5,206 bases of DNA from Lysobacteraceae bacterium (GTDB lineage: Bacteria > Pseudomonadota > Gammaproteobacteria > Xanthomonadales > Xanthomonadaceae), in contig DNXT01000140.1 in NCBI GenBank assembly GCA_003505795.1, positions 1-5,206 on the forward strand. The letters run 5' to 3'. Below are positions 5,118-5,206 of this stretch, piece by piece; positions within the stretch are counted from its first letter, which is position 1; each line of letters starts with the position of its first letter. Under the pieces are notes generated by a model that was not told the origin of the DNA, searched no databases, and saw nothing but the letters and a program-made list of their open reading frames with translations. The translations under genes were made by a program, and so were the position numbers.

Positions 5118-5206
5118 CGGTCTCGGCTGCGTAGCAGACGAGCGCGCCGTTTTCGGCCGGGGCAGGAGGCCCCGTCCGATGTCCCGGCGTCGGAGCGGAC
5201 CCGGAG

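Larger units (their letters stand above)
4928..5206. other. Gene-free, hairpin-rich right-hand tail
   Basis: I see no coding region I can support here. A plus-strand frame at 4952-5134 gives an Arg/Ala/Ser-rich peptide typical of out-of-frame GC-rich DNA, and minus-strand frames stay open to the window end without a recognisable domain. Inverted repeats are dense: CGTCGTC (4974-4980) with GACGACG (5014-5020), CCGC (5001-5004) with GCGG (5009-5012), and the stems at 5054-5088, 5092-5117 and 5112-5165. It may be the 3' flank of a minus-strand gene beyond the window, part of a dispersed repeat where the assembly broke, or an untranslated RNA region. Confidence 0.5.

Noticed and set aside
4812..5206. 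Minus-strand frame open from the window end, with ATG at 5048
   Set aside because: It runs antisense into the EF-hand gene and gives an Arg/Pro/Ser-rich peptide without a recognisable domain. A partial gene entering from the right cannot be excluded, but nothing supports it.

Overview
The window is GC-rich (roughly 70% by eye) with strongly G/C-ending codons. It looks like a chromosomal piece from a Xanthomonadaceae-type gammaproteobacterium (Lysobacter, Luteimonas, Stenotrophomonas or a relative). Three things point there: a clear RlmM methyltransferase, secreted proteins typical of that group, and a short intergenic palindrome headed by GTAG that resembles the SMAG/REP elements of Stenotrophomonas. 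Placement below family level is not supported. The first ten bases (CTTCCGATCT) match the 3' end of the Illumina TruSeq adapter, so position 1 is very probably a raw contig end and genomic sequence starts at base 11.

All supported genes are on the + strand. (1) 11-475: C-terminal half of an EamA/DMT membrane transporter. (2) 569-943: small cysteine-rich lipoprotein. (3) 943-1503: zinc nucleoside/guanine deaminase-like protein, joined to gene 2 by a TGATG stop/start overlap. (4) 1537-2580: rlmM, the 23S rRNA C2498 2'-O-methyltransferase. (5) 2630-3535: exported SMP-30/gluconolactonase-like beta-propeller, whose stop codon lies in a strong hairpin. (6) 3612-4334: unrecognised 240-residue protein with a helix-turn-helix-like N-terminal region. 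(7) 4535-4927: exported EF-hand protein.

Genes 2 to 5 are closely spaced (1-bp overlap, then 33 and 49 bp) and could be one transcription unit ending at the hairpin at 3532-3560. Their products share no obvious pathway, so this looks like a housekeeping and envelope cluster rather than a dedicated system. Genes 6 and 7 seem to be separate units. The 200-bp gap between them holds a 15-bp tandem duplication and two palindromes with the same GACTTCAGTC core.

The last 279 bases (4928-5206) hold no gene I can support. They are dense in inverted repeats, including a hairpin followed by TTTT on the minus strand and a hairpin capped by a GCGA tetraloop on the plus strand. I found no CRISPR array, tRNA, rRNA, insertion sequence or recognisable multi-gene defence system. 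The least explained items are the protein at 3612-4334, the cysteine-rich lipoprotein, the REP-like cluster and the structured right-hand tail.
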